Shown: one piece after another, positions 44,596 to 52,720 of the stretch | How the letters are laid out: each line of letters begins with the position of its first letter | Numbering within the stretch: position 1 is the first letter of the stretch | Assembly: GCA_963703335.1 (NCBI GenBank) | Contig: OY969812.1 | Span: forward strand, 1,550,001-1,614,000 | From: VRUE01 sp963703335 | Lineage (GTDB): Bacteria; Actinomycetota; Thermoleophilia; Solirubrobacterales; 70-9 | Direction of reading: 5' to 3' | Length of the DNA: 64,000 bases | Made by a program: the position numbers and the translations under genes | The notes under the pieces: generated by a model | Database searches by the model: none | Told to the model about the DNA's origin: nothing | What the model saw: the letters and a program-made list of their open reading frames with translations, nothing else

Positions 44596-45828
44596 CTAGA
44601 AAAGCTGCTCGGGGGCGGTGGGACCAAGCTTCTCGCTGAGAGCCTGCATTTTGGCAACCAATTTCTCATCTATCTCCCCTCGGGCAAGTCCACTTAGGAT
44701 CACAAACGGCTGCAGGAGAGGGTCTGCAAAGCGGTAATACCAACTGCGCTCCTCGCCCGATTTCTCGAGAGCTCTGCCCCGCTTTTCACTGGCAAATGCA
44801 TTTAGGTGGCGAATGAACTTGGAGATGTCGACCTCTTCGCCGAGGATGCAAGACATCGGCTCTCGGACTGCCCCTGCGGTGAAATAACCCAACGGCCCCT
44901 TGGGGGCCAACGCGCTAGCAAGCATCACCTGATGGAACAATGTGTCTTTGCGAGGGCTCCGAGTCGCTTTCTCGTAAGCGGCTCGAATTGAATGCTGGGT
45001 TTTGCTCACGACCCGCTCCACGCCCCGGCTCACATCAGCGTCTTCGATCACGCCTCGATCATCAGCAACCGCATGTTGGCCGGCATGGAGGGCAAGAGAA
45101 TGCGTATAAAACGGCAAGCCCTCCGAAAGGCGTGCAATCCGTCGTCGAGCATCGGGCTTGATTTCGAGATGAAGCTCCGAGAGGCCCTTGTCGACGATTT
45201 CTTCTAGCTCGGGAGTCGACATTCGCGGCAGATGGACCTGAGTCAAGGCCCGCCCGACCGAGTAGTGACCGCCAAGCAGGTCGTCTACGGAATCGGCGAC
45301 GCCAACGAGGACGAGCGTCACGGGCACGGCGTGATCCGAGAGGGTCTTGATCGTGTCGGCCAAGAGCGAAAGCGCCTCGTCATCCTCAAGCCGATCAAGC
45401 TCGTCAATGACGATCAGGGCTTGATTTCCCAGATGCTCTAGGGCGTAGCGAATCTCCTCTGGCTCCCGAGGAGTTCGATCCTTCCACTCGCCATTGCCGT
45501 CCCACTCAAGCTCGCGGAAGACGTTGCTCCAAACCGAGGCGAAGTCGTCCAAAGTCTGGCAGTTAACCCCGATTGATTTGAGCTTGAGATCGTCGAATCC
45601 CTCGAAGACCTCGGCAAGGACGTTTGCAAGAGAGGTCTTTCCGACTCCCCGCTCGCCATAAAGGATCACATGCTTGCCCTTCTGGCCGACGGTATTGATC
45701 ACATCCATCACCTGATCCATCCGGCCGCCAAACAACGAGTAGTCGTCGATAGGGGCGCCCGGCGTGAAGACCGAGCCCACTTGTGCGATTCGACGGAGCT
45801 TGTCTGTTGGACGAGGCGTATCAGCCAT
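44596..45828 (-). CDS. AAA+ ATPase of the ORC1/Cdc6-like type, antisense to the ribosomal cluster
   Basis: 410 aa. Walker A G-E-R-G-V-G-K-T-S near 58-66, Walker B L-I-V-I-D-E-L-D-R-L near 138-147, and a C-terminal winged-helix-like half. Looks like stand-alone ORC-type or STAND-related ATPases often found in mobile or defence contexts; no partner or nuclease domain is seen. It is inserted on the opposite strand between ssb and rpsR, which are normally adjacent. Base composition is more A/T-rich than its neighbours. It has its own promoter. Role unknown; inference only that it was acquired. Confidence 0.75.
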   Translation of the reverse strand: MADTPRPTDKLRRIAQVGSVFTPGAPIDDYSLFGGRMDQVMDVINTVGQKGKHVILYGERGVGKTSLANVLAEVFEGFDDLKLKSIGVNCQTLDDFASVWSNVFRELEWDGNGEWKDRTPREPEEIRYALEHLGNQALIVIDELDRLEDDEALSLLADTIKTLSDHAVPVTLVLVGVADSVDDLLGGHYSVGRALTQVHLPRMSTPELEEIVDKGLSELHLEIKPDARRRIARLSEGLPFYTHSLALHAGQHAVADDRGVIEDADVSRGVERVVSKTQHSIRAAYEKATRSPRKDTLFHQVMLASALAPKGPLGYFTAGAVREPMSCILGEEVDISKFIRHLNAFASEKRGRALEKSGEERSWYYRFADPLLQPFVILSGLARGEIDEKLVAKMQALSEKLGPTAPEQLF

Positions 45829-45842
45829 ACGTAGCTCGGCCT

Positions 45843-45871
45843 AAGTTACAGTAAACACCCTAGAAGTGCAA
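45843..45871 (-). promoter_or_regulatory. Predicted promoter of the AAA+ ATPase gene
   Basis: TTGCAC (45871-45866) and TAACTT (45848-45843) on the minus strand with 17-nt spacing; start would fall ~8 nt before the ATG at 45828. Confidence 0.5.
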
Positions 45872-45986
45872 GTACCTTGTCGCCAGTTGGATTCTTTTCA
45901 GTTCGTGTGAATCGCACTCAGCAGGCACCCACGCAGCAGGGCCAAGGCCCTTGTCAGCCATCAGGTCTGTAGGATTCCCGATCCGC

Positions 45987-46250
45987 ATGGCCCGAACCAA
46001 AGATGCAACCTCTTCAACGCCCAGGCGCGGTCGCCGAGACGACCGCGCTCGGCCGCGCAAATACACCCGGATCAACTCCGAGGCGGTCGACTACAAGGAC
46101 CTCAACCTGCTGCGCCGTTTCCTCTCTGACAAGGGGAAGACCCGCGGCCGTCGGGTAACCGGGCTCTCACGCAAGCATCAGCGCCAACTCTCCGTCGCGG
46201 TCAAGCGGGCGCGTGAGATCGCCCTCCTGCCCTACGTCGGAGAGCGCTGA
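45987..46250 (+). CDS. rpsR: 30S ribosomal protein S18
   Basis: 87 aa from ATG 45987 (a longer frame from 45951 lacks S18 similarity). Y-T-R-I-N-S-E-A-V-D-Y-K-D-L-N-L-L-R-R-F-L-S and the T-G-L-S-R-K-H-Q-R-Q-L-S-V-A-V-K-R-A-R-E core are typical. Overlaps rplI by one base (TGATG). Separated from ssb by the inverted ATPase gene, so it needs its own promoter; TAGGAT at 45970 is a candidate. Confidence 0.95.
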   Translation: MARTKDATSSTPRRGRRDDRARPRKYTRINSEAVDYKDLNLLRRFLSDKGKTRGRRVTGLSRKHQRQLSVAVKRAREIALLPYVGER

Positions 46251-46702
46251 TGACGCAGGCGATCCTGCTCGAGGACGTCGAGCAGCTCGGCCAGCGCGGT
46301 GACCCGATTGACGTCTCGCCTGGCTACCTGCGCAACTACCTGATCCCGCGCAAACTCGCCGCCGCGGCTACGCCCGGCGCGCTCGAGGAGGCGCAGCGGC
46401 GCCGCGCTGCCGCGGAGAAGGCGGAGGAAGTCCGGGCCGAACGGGAAGAGCAGGCGGCATCGCTGCTCTCCAAGACCGTCTTGACGATCTACCAACGGGC
46501 CGGCGAGGACGGCAAGCTCTTTGGTTCGGTGGGTGTCAAGGAGATCGCCGACGCGATCGAGGACGCTCGTGACCTGCGCATCGACCGGCGCAAGATCCGC
46601 CTCGATCAGCCGATCCGCGAGATCGGCACCCACATGGTCGAGATCGAGCTCGCCGATGGCACCACCGCCTCGGTGAAGACGATCATCACCGAGGAACGCT
46701 GA
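46250..46702 (+). CDS. rplI: 50S ribosomal protein L9
   Basis: 150 aa. Starts with the L9 signature A-I-L-L-E-D-V-E-Q-L-G-Q-R-G and Y-L-R-N-Y-L-I-P-R-K-L-A, a long connecting helix, and a C-terminal domain with G-K-L-F-G-S-V. Normal length. Coupled to rpsR. Confidence 0.95.
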   Translation: MTQAILLEDVEQLGQRGDPIDVSPGYLRNYLIPRKLAAAATPGALEEAQRRRAAAEKAEEVRAEREEQAASLLSKTVLTIYQRAGEDGKLFGSVGVKEIADAIEDARDLRIDRRKIRLDQPIREIGTHMVEIELADGTTASVKTIITEER

Positions 46703-46724
46703 AGCCGACGCTAGGCTGCGGGGC

Positions 46725-47426
46725 ATGGGTGCGCCTCGCTTGCCGACTCGCCTGACCCGTCGCGCCAAGGCGAGAGCCAGAGTCGGCTGGGGTCACTCTG
46801 AGCGTGCCACGGTCGGGCTTGCCGCCGTCGCGCTGGGCGGCGCTGGCGTCGTCCTGGCTGGGCAGTTCGGTCGCATGCTGCAGCGCCGCTCCCACCAAGA
46901 CGACGACGGGGAGGGACTGGTCGAAGCGGCGCCAGCAGCTGCGCTCGACACAGTCAGCGTCGCCGTGGGCGGCTACTACGAGGCGCCGCGCTCCGAAACG
47001 GTCCTCTTCAATCTGCTCGCCGGCTTCCTCGGCTCCTTCGCGCTGGTGCGCCTCTCGACCCTAGGCATTCGCGACGAGTGGTGGCCGTTCCGCAATGTCA
47101 GCGTCGGTGGCCGCCACATTCACCACTTCGTCCCCGGCATCCTGCTCGCCTTCGCCTCGGGGACAACCGCTCTACTGACCGACGACGAGTTGCTCGAAGA
47201 GCGGCTCGCCGTTACGACCGGTATCGGCATGGGACTGACCTTCGACGAGGCGGCGCTGCTGCTCGACCTGCGCGACGTCTACTGGACCCGCCAGGGCCTG
47301 CTCAGCGTGCAACTCAGCCTCGGCGCCACCGCGATCCTCAGCATCGCCATCCTCACTCAACGCATGCTGCGGCGCGGTGAGCGTCGGCGCGAAGCGGAGG
47401 GCTTGATCCCGCCCGTCAGCCCTTAG
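46725..47426 (+). CDS. Uncharacterised multi-pass membrane protein
   Basis: 233 aa. Basic N-terminus, about four to five membrane helices (V-G-L-A-A-V-A-L-G-G-A-G-V-V-L-A, then L-L-A-G-F-L-G-S-F-A-L-V, an H-F-V-P-G-I-L-L-A-F helix and a C-terminal helix). A striking G-G-R-H-I-H-H-F-V-P-G motif and F-D-E-A…L-R-D-V-Y-W look like conserved metal or ligand residues. Family not recognised. TAGGCT lies 7 nt before the ATG. Confidence 0.7.
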   Translation: MGAPRLPTRLTRRAKARARVGWGHSERATVGLAAVALGGAGVVLAGQFGRMLQRRSHQDDDGEGLVEAAPAAALDTVSVAVGGYYEAPRSETVLFNLLAGFLGSFALVRLSTLGIRDEWWPFRNVSVGGRHIHHFVPGILLAFASGTTALLTDDELLEERLAVTTGIGMGLTFDEAALLLDLRDVYWTRQGLLSVQLSLGATAILSIAILTQRMLRRGERRREAEGLIPPVSP

Positions 47427-48201
47427 GCGTGCAGGAGCGGACCAAGCTGCCCGCCAGACGGGTGCCATCGCTGAAGACGCCAACGCCTTTGGCATTGAGG
47501 TGACCGTCGGGACACTTGGCCAGCAGGTAGCTCTGCTTTTTGCCTTTGTAAGTAAAGGTGCGGCCGATCCTGAGGCTGAAGCTCACCGGTGATCCGTAGC
47601 CGCCGGCAATCTTCGGCACCGTCGCGACCGACTTGAGGCCATAGCGACCGTGGTGAACTTTCGAGACTTTGACCGTCGTCACGACCGCGGCCGAGACCGG
47701 GGCCGTGAGAAACGCGTGAACAAAGATCGTTGTCGTGCCGCCCTTGACCCCGCCGTTGAAGGCGAGCAGCTTGCTTTTCGCGATGAAGGGGTCCTGTTCG
47801 GGGAATTCGACCTCGACGTCGGTTTTGCCTTCGCCGACGATCGCCGCCTTGCAAGCGGCTTTGGCGTGCGCGGTGTCCTGCGCCTGCAGTTTGCCCGAGG
47901 TGCACACCGCTAGCCCCTTGGCGTTGATCGCGCCGTTCTTATCGGTTTCTACAATGAGTTCTTTCAGTGCCGGCGGGTGTTTGCCGTCGAGGGTCTCGAG
48001 CTTGCCGTTGACGTTCAAGGTGATCGGCGCAAGTTTGTTCTTGGGCAGCTTTTGGGGAGAGAAGGTGCCGTTGGCAGTGATCTTCAGGTTGCCTTGAATG
48101 ATGATTATGGGCTTGTTCAGCTTCGCGGCGATCGCTGCTCCGCCGATCGTCAGCGCGAGTATCGAGGCAACTGCAACGGCAGTTGTGAGGCGTCTGCCCA
48201 T
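47416..48201 (-). CDS. Secreted family-Y protein (paralogue 1)
   Basis: 261 aa with a signal peptide (~1-25). Strongly similar to the 48356 product (shared K-L-Q-A-Q-D-T-A-H-A, F-I-A-K-S-K-L, A-K-C-P-D-G-H-L-N-A-K, S-C-T-P-K-G at the end) and more distantly to the C-terminal domain of the frameshifted NHL protein at 9292. Four cysteines are conserved. No known fold or enzyme motif; extracellular. GGAGG SD upstream. Overlaps the convergent membrane-protein gene by 11 bp. Confidence 0.78.
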   Translation of the reverse strand: MGRRLTTAVAVASILALTIGGAAIAAKLNKPIIIIQGNLKITANGTFSPQKLPKNKLAPITLNVNGKLETLDGKHPPALKELIVETDKNGAINAKGLAVCTSGKLQAQDTAHAKAACKAAIVGEGKTDVEVEFPEQDPFIAKSKLLAFNGGVKGGTTTIFVHAFLTAPVSAAVVTTVKVSKVHHGRYGLKSVATVPKIAGGYGSPVSFSLRIGRTFTYKGKKQSYLLAKCPDGHLNAKGVGVFSDGTRLAGSLVRSCTPKG

Positions 48202-48290
48202 GATCCATCTCCTCCCGGTGGCCTAATCCATTACCTTCCGGGAACTTAGAGTACTTAAATCGTACCGACTATTTACTTTGTGTTGAGGGC

Positions 48291-48322
48291 AAAAGAAAGG
48301 GCGGCCCGATGGCCGCCCTTTC
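48291..48322 (-). terminator. Terminator after the 48356 gene
   Basis: A 12-bp perfect stem GAAAGGGCGGCC / GGCCGCCCTTTC (48295-48306, 48311-48322) with a 4-nt loop; on the minus strand it is followed by TTTT. Confidence 0.85.
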
Positions 48323-48355
48323 TTCCCCTTTTCGTCCTGAGTCGAGAAGTGCTCG

Positions 48356-49123
48356 TTAGCCCTTCGGGGTGCAGGAGCGAACGAAGCTACCCGTCAGCTT
48401 GGTGCCGTCGGTGAAGACCGACGTCGCTTTCGCGTTGAGGTGGCCGTCCGGGCACTTGGCGAAGAGGAACGGTGTGTTTTTGTAGCCGCGGTCGAAGGTC
48501 AGGGCGAATTCCCTCACCGAGCCGTAGCCTCCGGCGATCTTGGGTACCGAGGCGATCGACTTGGTGCCGTAGCGGCCGTTGTGGATTTTCGAGATTTTGA
48601 CCGTGGTGACGACCGCCGCCGAGACCGGTGAGGTCAGGTAGGCGTGGATGAAGATCGTCGTCTTGCCACCGCTGGTGCCGCCATTGAAGGCGACCAGTTT
48701 GCTTTTTGCGATGAAAGGCGCCTGTTCGGGAAATTCGACCTCGACGTTAGTGATGCCGCTGCCGATGATCGCCGTCTTGCAGATGGCTTCAGCGTGGGCG
48801 GTGTCCTGCGCCTGCAGTTTGCCCGAGGTGCACTTGGGCAGGCCCTTGACATCGATCGAACCGTTCTTGTCGGTTTCGACGACGACTTCTTTCAGCGCCG
48901 GCGGGTGCTTGCCATCGGTCGTCTCGATCTTGCCGCTGACGTTCAGGGTGATCGGCGCGGGCTTACCGCTCTTGGGCAGCGCCTTCGGCGAAAAGCCCCC
49001 GTTCAGCGTCAGCTTCAGATTGCCCGCCTGGACGACGGTGGGCTTCTCGGCTGTCGCGATTCCTGCCACTGCGACGGCCAGGGCCGCCCCCAGGGCGAGT
49101 GTCGTAATCAAGCGCTTGCGCAT
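48356..49123 (-). CDS. Secreted family-Y protein (paralogue 2)
   Basis: 255 aa from ATG 49123, which has an AAAGGAGAG SD; a frame open to 49198 would put 25 non-signal residues before the signal peptide. Mature part is a near paralogue of the 47416 product, with the same four cysteines and the same C-terminal S-C-T-P-K-G. Function unknown. Tandem with its paralogue but separated by a strong terminator, so each is its own unit. Confidence 0.78.
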   Translation of the reverse strand: MRKRLITTLALGAALAVAVAGIATAEKPTVVQAGNLKLTLNGGFSPKALPKSGKPAPITLNVSGKIETTDGKHPPALKEVVVETDKNGSIDVKGLPKCTSGKLQAQDTAHAEAICKTAIIGSGITNVEVEFPEQAPFIAKSKLVAFNGGTSGGKTTIFIHAYLTSPVSAAVVTTVKISKIHNGRYGTKSIASVPKIAGGYGSVREFALTFDRGYKNTPFLFAKCPDGHLNAKATSVFTDGTKLTGSFVRSCTPKG

Positions 49124-49273
49124 GTGCTCTATCTCTCTCCTTTGCGGCCTGGCCGTTCTGAGCCCCGGCCATAGATAAGCCTTGGACAATCCCTCCACTG
49201 CCCAAATTATCAGTATCCCAATCTAGATAAACCCGGACATTCACAGAAAAGAGCGGCTTAACAGGCGGCGTCG

Positions 49274-49963
49274 CTAGTCCTCGAGCATCGAAAGCCGGGT
49301 CCGCTCGCGCTCCTCGGCAGCTCCCTCTGGGCCCAGGAACGGCAGCGTGATCCAGAACATCAGGTCGGGGAGACGGCTCGGCAGGCGAGAGGCGGCGCCG
49401 TGCAGGATCTCGCTGTAGAGCAGCTCGTTGATGCCGCCGGCCAACGAGAGCGAGGTAATGCCCGGCAGCTCGACCGAGGTCTCGGCCCGGCCGGCGTCGA
49501 GAAAGCCGGTGAACTGGCGCAGCGCGGCGTCGCGGCGGGCGAGCGCCTTGGGCCCCGCGGCGAGGACCTCGACGATGGCGAAGCGGGCCTCGTCGGGGTG
49601 CTCGGCGAGGTGTTTGAGCAGCTCGCCGAGGCCGGCTGCGACGCGCTCGGCCCAGGGTGAGCCTGGCCTCGACTCAAAGCCGCGAGCGGTGTCGCCGAGC
49701 AGGTTGCCCAGGAGCACGTCGTAGGTGGCGAGGAAGCAGTCCTCCTTGCTGGAGAAGAGTTCGTAGAAGGTCTTGCGCGAGACCCCGGCGACGCCGATCA
49801 CGTCGACGACCCGCGTCTCTGGATAGCCGCGCTCAGAGACGACCTCGATCATCGCCTGGAGGATGCGGGTGCGCTGGGATTCCGTCACGGCCTCCCGCGG
49901 CAACCCGTGCCGGCCCCTTGGCAGCCGCTCGCTCAGCCTAGCCGTGCGTCTACCTGAAGCCAC
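49274..49963 (-). CDS. TetR-family transcriptional regulator
   Basis: 229 aa from GTG 49963. N-terminal HTH with I-L-Q-A-M-I-E-V-V-S-E-R-G-Y…V-S-R-K-T-F-Y-E-L-F-S-S-K-E-D-C-F-L (TetR signature), then an all-helical ligand domain. The reading frame stays open upstream into the divergent gene but carries no family sequence there. Target unknown; the neighbouring divergent lipoproteins are the nearest candidates. Confidence 0.85.
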   Translation of the reverse strand: MASGRRTARLSERLPRGRHGLPREAVTESQRTRILQAMIEVVSERGYPETRVVDVIGVAGVSRKTFYELFSSKEDCFLATYDVLLGNLLGDTARGFESRPGSPWAERVAAGLGELLKHLAEHPDEARFAIVEVLAAGPKALARRDAALRQFTGFLDAGRAETSVELPGITSLSLAGGINELLYSEILHGAASRLPSRLPDLMFWITLPFLGPEGAAEERERTRLSMLED

Positions 49964-50036
49964 ACTCAGACTGTAGTGGAGAGGGCTGCATTGCGCGACT
50001 TTCTGTACCGCCGAGTCTCTCACTGGGCGAGCGTCA

Positions 50037-50042
50037 TAGAAT
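50037..50042 (+). promoter_or_regulatory. -10 box TAGAAT of a leaderless lipoprotein mRNA
   Basis: Ends 8 nt before the GTG at 50051; the paralogue downstream has the same spacing. Confidence 0.45.
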
Positions 50043-50050
50043 CGGCTCCG

Positions 50051-50569
50051 GTGAATAGGGAGGCCCGGACATTGCTGCTCTCGGCGCTTGTCGGCGGCGC
50101 GCTGTTGGCGCTGCTCGGCGGCTGCGGCGACTCGAGCGAAGCGAGCGGATCCGACCAGTTCCGCGATCAGACAAAAAGCGCCCTGCTCGACTTCGGCGTT
50201 GAGGGAAGCGACTCGGAACTCGAAGAAGCGGCCGATGCCGCAGACGCGTTTCTCAAAGCTCGTTCCAAGGAAGACTGGGAGGCCATGTGTTCCCAGCTCT
50301 CCCGCCCGATGGTCGACAAACTCGAAAACCTCGCCACCAACTCGACTAGCCTGAGCGACCCCTCCTGCGCATCGTTGCTCGAAACCTTTACCCAACTCTC
50401 GGCGCAAGAGTTGGATGAAACGAGCGTCGATGCCGGCAGCCTGCGGCACGCCGGCAAGCGGGGCTACCTCATCTACAGCGGTGGCAACGAGCTCGTCTAC
50501 GCAATGCAGATGGACGAGGAAGGCGGAGAGTGGCGCGTCGCGGCGATCTCCGCCAAACCCCTGAGCTGA
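50051..50569 (+). CDS. Small lipoprotein, tandem paralogue 1
   Basis: 172 aa from GTG 50051 (no SD, but TAGAAT 8 nt upstream). Signal ends in lipobox L-G-G-C. The mature part resembles the next gene: E-L-E-E-A-A-D-A…A-M-C-S-Q-L…D-A-G-S-L-R-H-A-G-K-R-G-Y-L-I-Y. A single-domain NTF2-like or DUF4878-like fold is possible; not certain. Outer face of the membrane. Confidence 0.72.
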   Translation: MNREARTLLLSALVGGALLALLGGCGDSSEASGSDQFRDQTKSALLDFGVEGSDSELEEAADAADAFLKARSKEDWEAMCSQLSRPMVDKLENLATNSTSLSDPSCASLLETFTQLSAQELDETSVDAGSLRHAGKRGYLIYSGGNELVYAMQMDEEGGEWRVAAISAKPLS

Positions 50570-50587
50570 GCGAGCGATCCGATCGAA

Positions 50588-50593
50588 TACAAT
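50588..50593 (+). promoter_or_regulatory. -10 box TACAAT of the second lipoprotein gene
   Basis: Ends 8 nt before GTG 50602, the same distance as for the upstream paralogue. Confidence 0.45.
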
Positions 50594-50601
50594 CCCTGCC
50601 G

Positions 50602-51348
50602 GTGACCAGGGTGGGGACACGGTTGTTGGCGATGCTCGTTGCCGCTGCGCTAGCGGCAGTGCTCCTCGCTGCCTGCGGTGGCTCGGACTCGGAGGATTCA
50701 ACGAGCACAAGCGGCAACTCCACCGCGCCCAAGTCCCAGGCCGAAGCGAAAGCGGAGCTGAAGGAACGCGTCGAAGAGGCGAAGAGGAAACTGGAAACCG
50801 AAGGCGGTGGCTCGACCCAGAAGCAGGGCGGCGGCAGCGGCTCGCCGAGCTCTGGGAGCAACGCCGGGGGACCCAGCACGAAAAACGTCGAAACACCGCT
50901 GAAGGTTTCAGGCGGAGGCTCCGAGCAGTTCCGCGCCAAGGGCGGCGACAACAGCATCCAGGAATACGGCGAGGAGGGTGACGAATCCGAACTGCAGGAA
51001 GTCGCCGAAATCGTTCATGGCTTCTACGTCGCGCGGGCCGAAGAGAAGTGGGACGAGGCCTGTTCTTACCTGGCGAAATCGAACGTCGAGCAGCTCGAAC
51101 AGCTCGCTTCCCAATCACCCCAGTTCAAAGGGAAGGGATGCGGCCCGATCCTCAAGGCCTTCACGCGTCCGCTGTCGGCTGAGGTTCAACGTGAAATCAC
51201 CACCGTCGACGCGGGCAGCTTCCGCCATGACGGCGAACAGGGCTTCTTGATCTATTACGGCGCCGAAAAAACCGTGTACGCGATGCCGTTGCGCAACGAA
51301 GACGGCACCTGGCAGGTAGCCGCGCTCTCGGGCTCAGCTATCGGCTGA
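50602..51348 (+). CDS. Lipoprotein, tandem paralogue 2
   Basis: 248 aa from GTG 50602. Lipobox L-A-A-C, then a Lys/Glu-rich helix and a Gly/Ser linker that the upstream paralogue lacks, then the shared domain (E-L-Q-E-V-A-E-I, D-A-G-S-F-R-H-D-G-E-Q-G-F-L-I-Y). Tandem duplication followed by linker gain. Overlaps the convergent purA end by 15 bp. Confidence 0.72.
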   Translation: MTRVGTRLLAMLVAAALAAVLLAACGGSDSEDSTSTSGNSTAPKSQAEAKAELKERVEEAKRKLETEGGGSTQKQGGGSGSPSSGSNAGGPSTKNVETPLKVSGGGSEQFRAKGGDNSIQEYGEEGDESELQEVAEIVHGFYVARAEEKWDEACSYLAKSNVEQLEQLASQSPQFKGKGCGPILKAFTRPLSAEVQREITTVDAGSFRHDGEQGFLIYYGAEKTVYAMPLRNEDGTWQVAALSGSAIG

Positions 51349-52692
51349 GCCCCGCCAGACCACCTGCTCCCGGCCCGGCCCGACACCAACCAGGCGGATC
51401 GGCACGCCGACAAAGTCGGCGATGTAGTCGAGGTAGGAGCGCGCCTCCGCGGGCAGATCGGCTTCGCTGCGGCAAGCCTCGATGTTAGCCTCGAAGCCCG
51501 GCAGCTCTTCGTACTCCGGCGTGGCGCCGTGCAGAATCGACTGGTGGTAGGGAAAGCTGTCGAGCAGGGCACCCTCACGCGAGCGGTAGCGGACCGCGAC
51601 GCGCAGGGTCTCCAGGCCGCTGAGCACATCAAGCTTGGTGATCGCCAGCGAGGTCATCCGGTTGAGCCGCACCGCGTAGCGCAGCGCGACCAGGTCCATC
51701 CAGCCGCAGCGGCGCTCACGGCCCGTGGTCGTGCCGTACTCGCGACCTTTTTCCACCATGTGGCGGCCAATGGCATCCTCGAGCTCGGTCGGGAAGGGGC
51801 CGGCGCCGACTCGCGTTGCGTAGGCCTTGGCGACCCCCCAGACCTCCTCGATGTCGGTCGGTCCGACGCCAGCGCCAACCGTGGCCGCGCCCGCGATCGG
51901 GTTGGAGGACGTGACGAAGGGATAGGTGCCGTGATCGAGGTCAAGCAGCGTCGCCTGGGCGCCCTCGAAGATCACCGTGTGGCCGGCGTCGAGCTCGTCC
52001 CAGCAGAGTCGCGAGGTGTCGGCGATGTGCGGCTCGAGCCGATGGCCGTAGCTGACGTGCTCCTCGGTCATCGTGTGCAGATCAAGGCGGGGATCCGGTG
52101 CGTCCTCGATCGCGGCCTCGGTGACGCTGCCCTCGCCGGCCTCCTTGCGCAGCTTGCGGCGTTGGACCGAGAGTTCGCGCAGCGCCTGCTGCTTGGGCTC
52201 CAGCGCGGTGCGGATCTTGGCGCGGAGAATCTTCTCGTCGAGCAGGTCCTGAACGCGGATGCCGAGCCGCAGCGCCTTGTCGGCGTAGCAGGGGCCGATG
52301 CCACGGCGGGTTGTACCCAGCGAGAGCTTGCCCAGCTTCACCTCACCCGCCGTATCGAGCAGCACGTGGTAGGGCATGATCAGGTGGGCGTTGGCCGAGA
52401 TCTTGAGGTTGTTCATGTCGACGCCCCGCCGCCGCAGACCGTCGATCTCGCCGAGCAGGATGCGCGGATCGAGCACGACCCCGTTGCCGATCACGCAGGC
52501 CTTGTCTGGGTAGAGGATCCCGGAGGGAATCAGGTGGAACTTGAACTCCTCGCCGTCGCGGACGATCGTGTGGCCGGCGTTGTTGCCGCCCTGGAAGCGC
52601 ACGATCGCGTGGGCGCGCTCGGCAAGCAGGTCAGTGACCTTGCCCTTGCCCTCGTCGCCCCACTGGGCACCGACGATTACTAGCCCTGGCAT
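51334..52692 (-). CDS. purA: Adenylosuccinate synthetase
   Basis: 452 aa. G-D-E-G-K-G-K near 12-18 (GTP/IMP site), F-Q-G-G-N-N-A-G-H-T, and the GTP-specific region near the C-terminus. First committed step from IMP to AMP. Slightly longer than usual because of an insertion at ~175-215. Confidence 0.94.
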   Translation of the reverse strand: MPGLVIVGAQWGDEGKGKVTDLLAERAHAIVRFQGGNNAGHTIVRDGEEFKFHLIPSGILYPDKACVIGNGVVLDPRILLGEIDGLRRRGVDMNNLKISANAHLIMPYHVLLDTAGEVKLGKLSLGTTRRGIGPCYADKALRLGIRVQDLLDEKILRAKIRTALEPKQQALRELSVQRRKLRKEAGEGSVTEAAIEDAPDPRLDLHTMTEEHVSYGHRLEPHIADTSRLCWDELDAGHTVIFEGAQATLLDLDHGTYPFVTSSNPIAGAATVGAGVGPTDIEEVWGVAKAYATRVGAGPFPTELEDAIGRHMVEKGREYGTTTGRERRCGWMDLVALRYAVRLNRMTSLAITKLDVLSGLETLRVAVRYRSREGALLDSFPYHQSILHGATPEYEELPGFEANIEACRSEADLPAEARSYLDYIADFVGVPIRLVGVGPGREQVVWRGSADS

Positions 52693-52720
52693 GACCGGGG
52701 CATTGTGGCGGGTCCGTCGG

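Noticed and set aside
49964..51118. Upstream part of a 614-codon minus-strand frame ending in the TetR gene
   Set aside because: It runs antisense through two lipoprotein genes with low-complexity Arg/Pro content; TetR similarity begins only after 49963.
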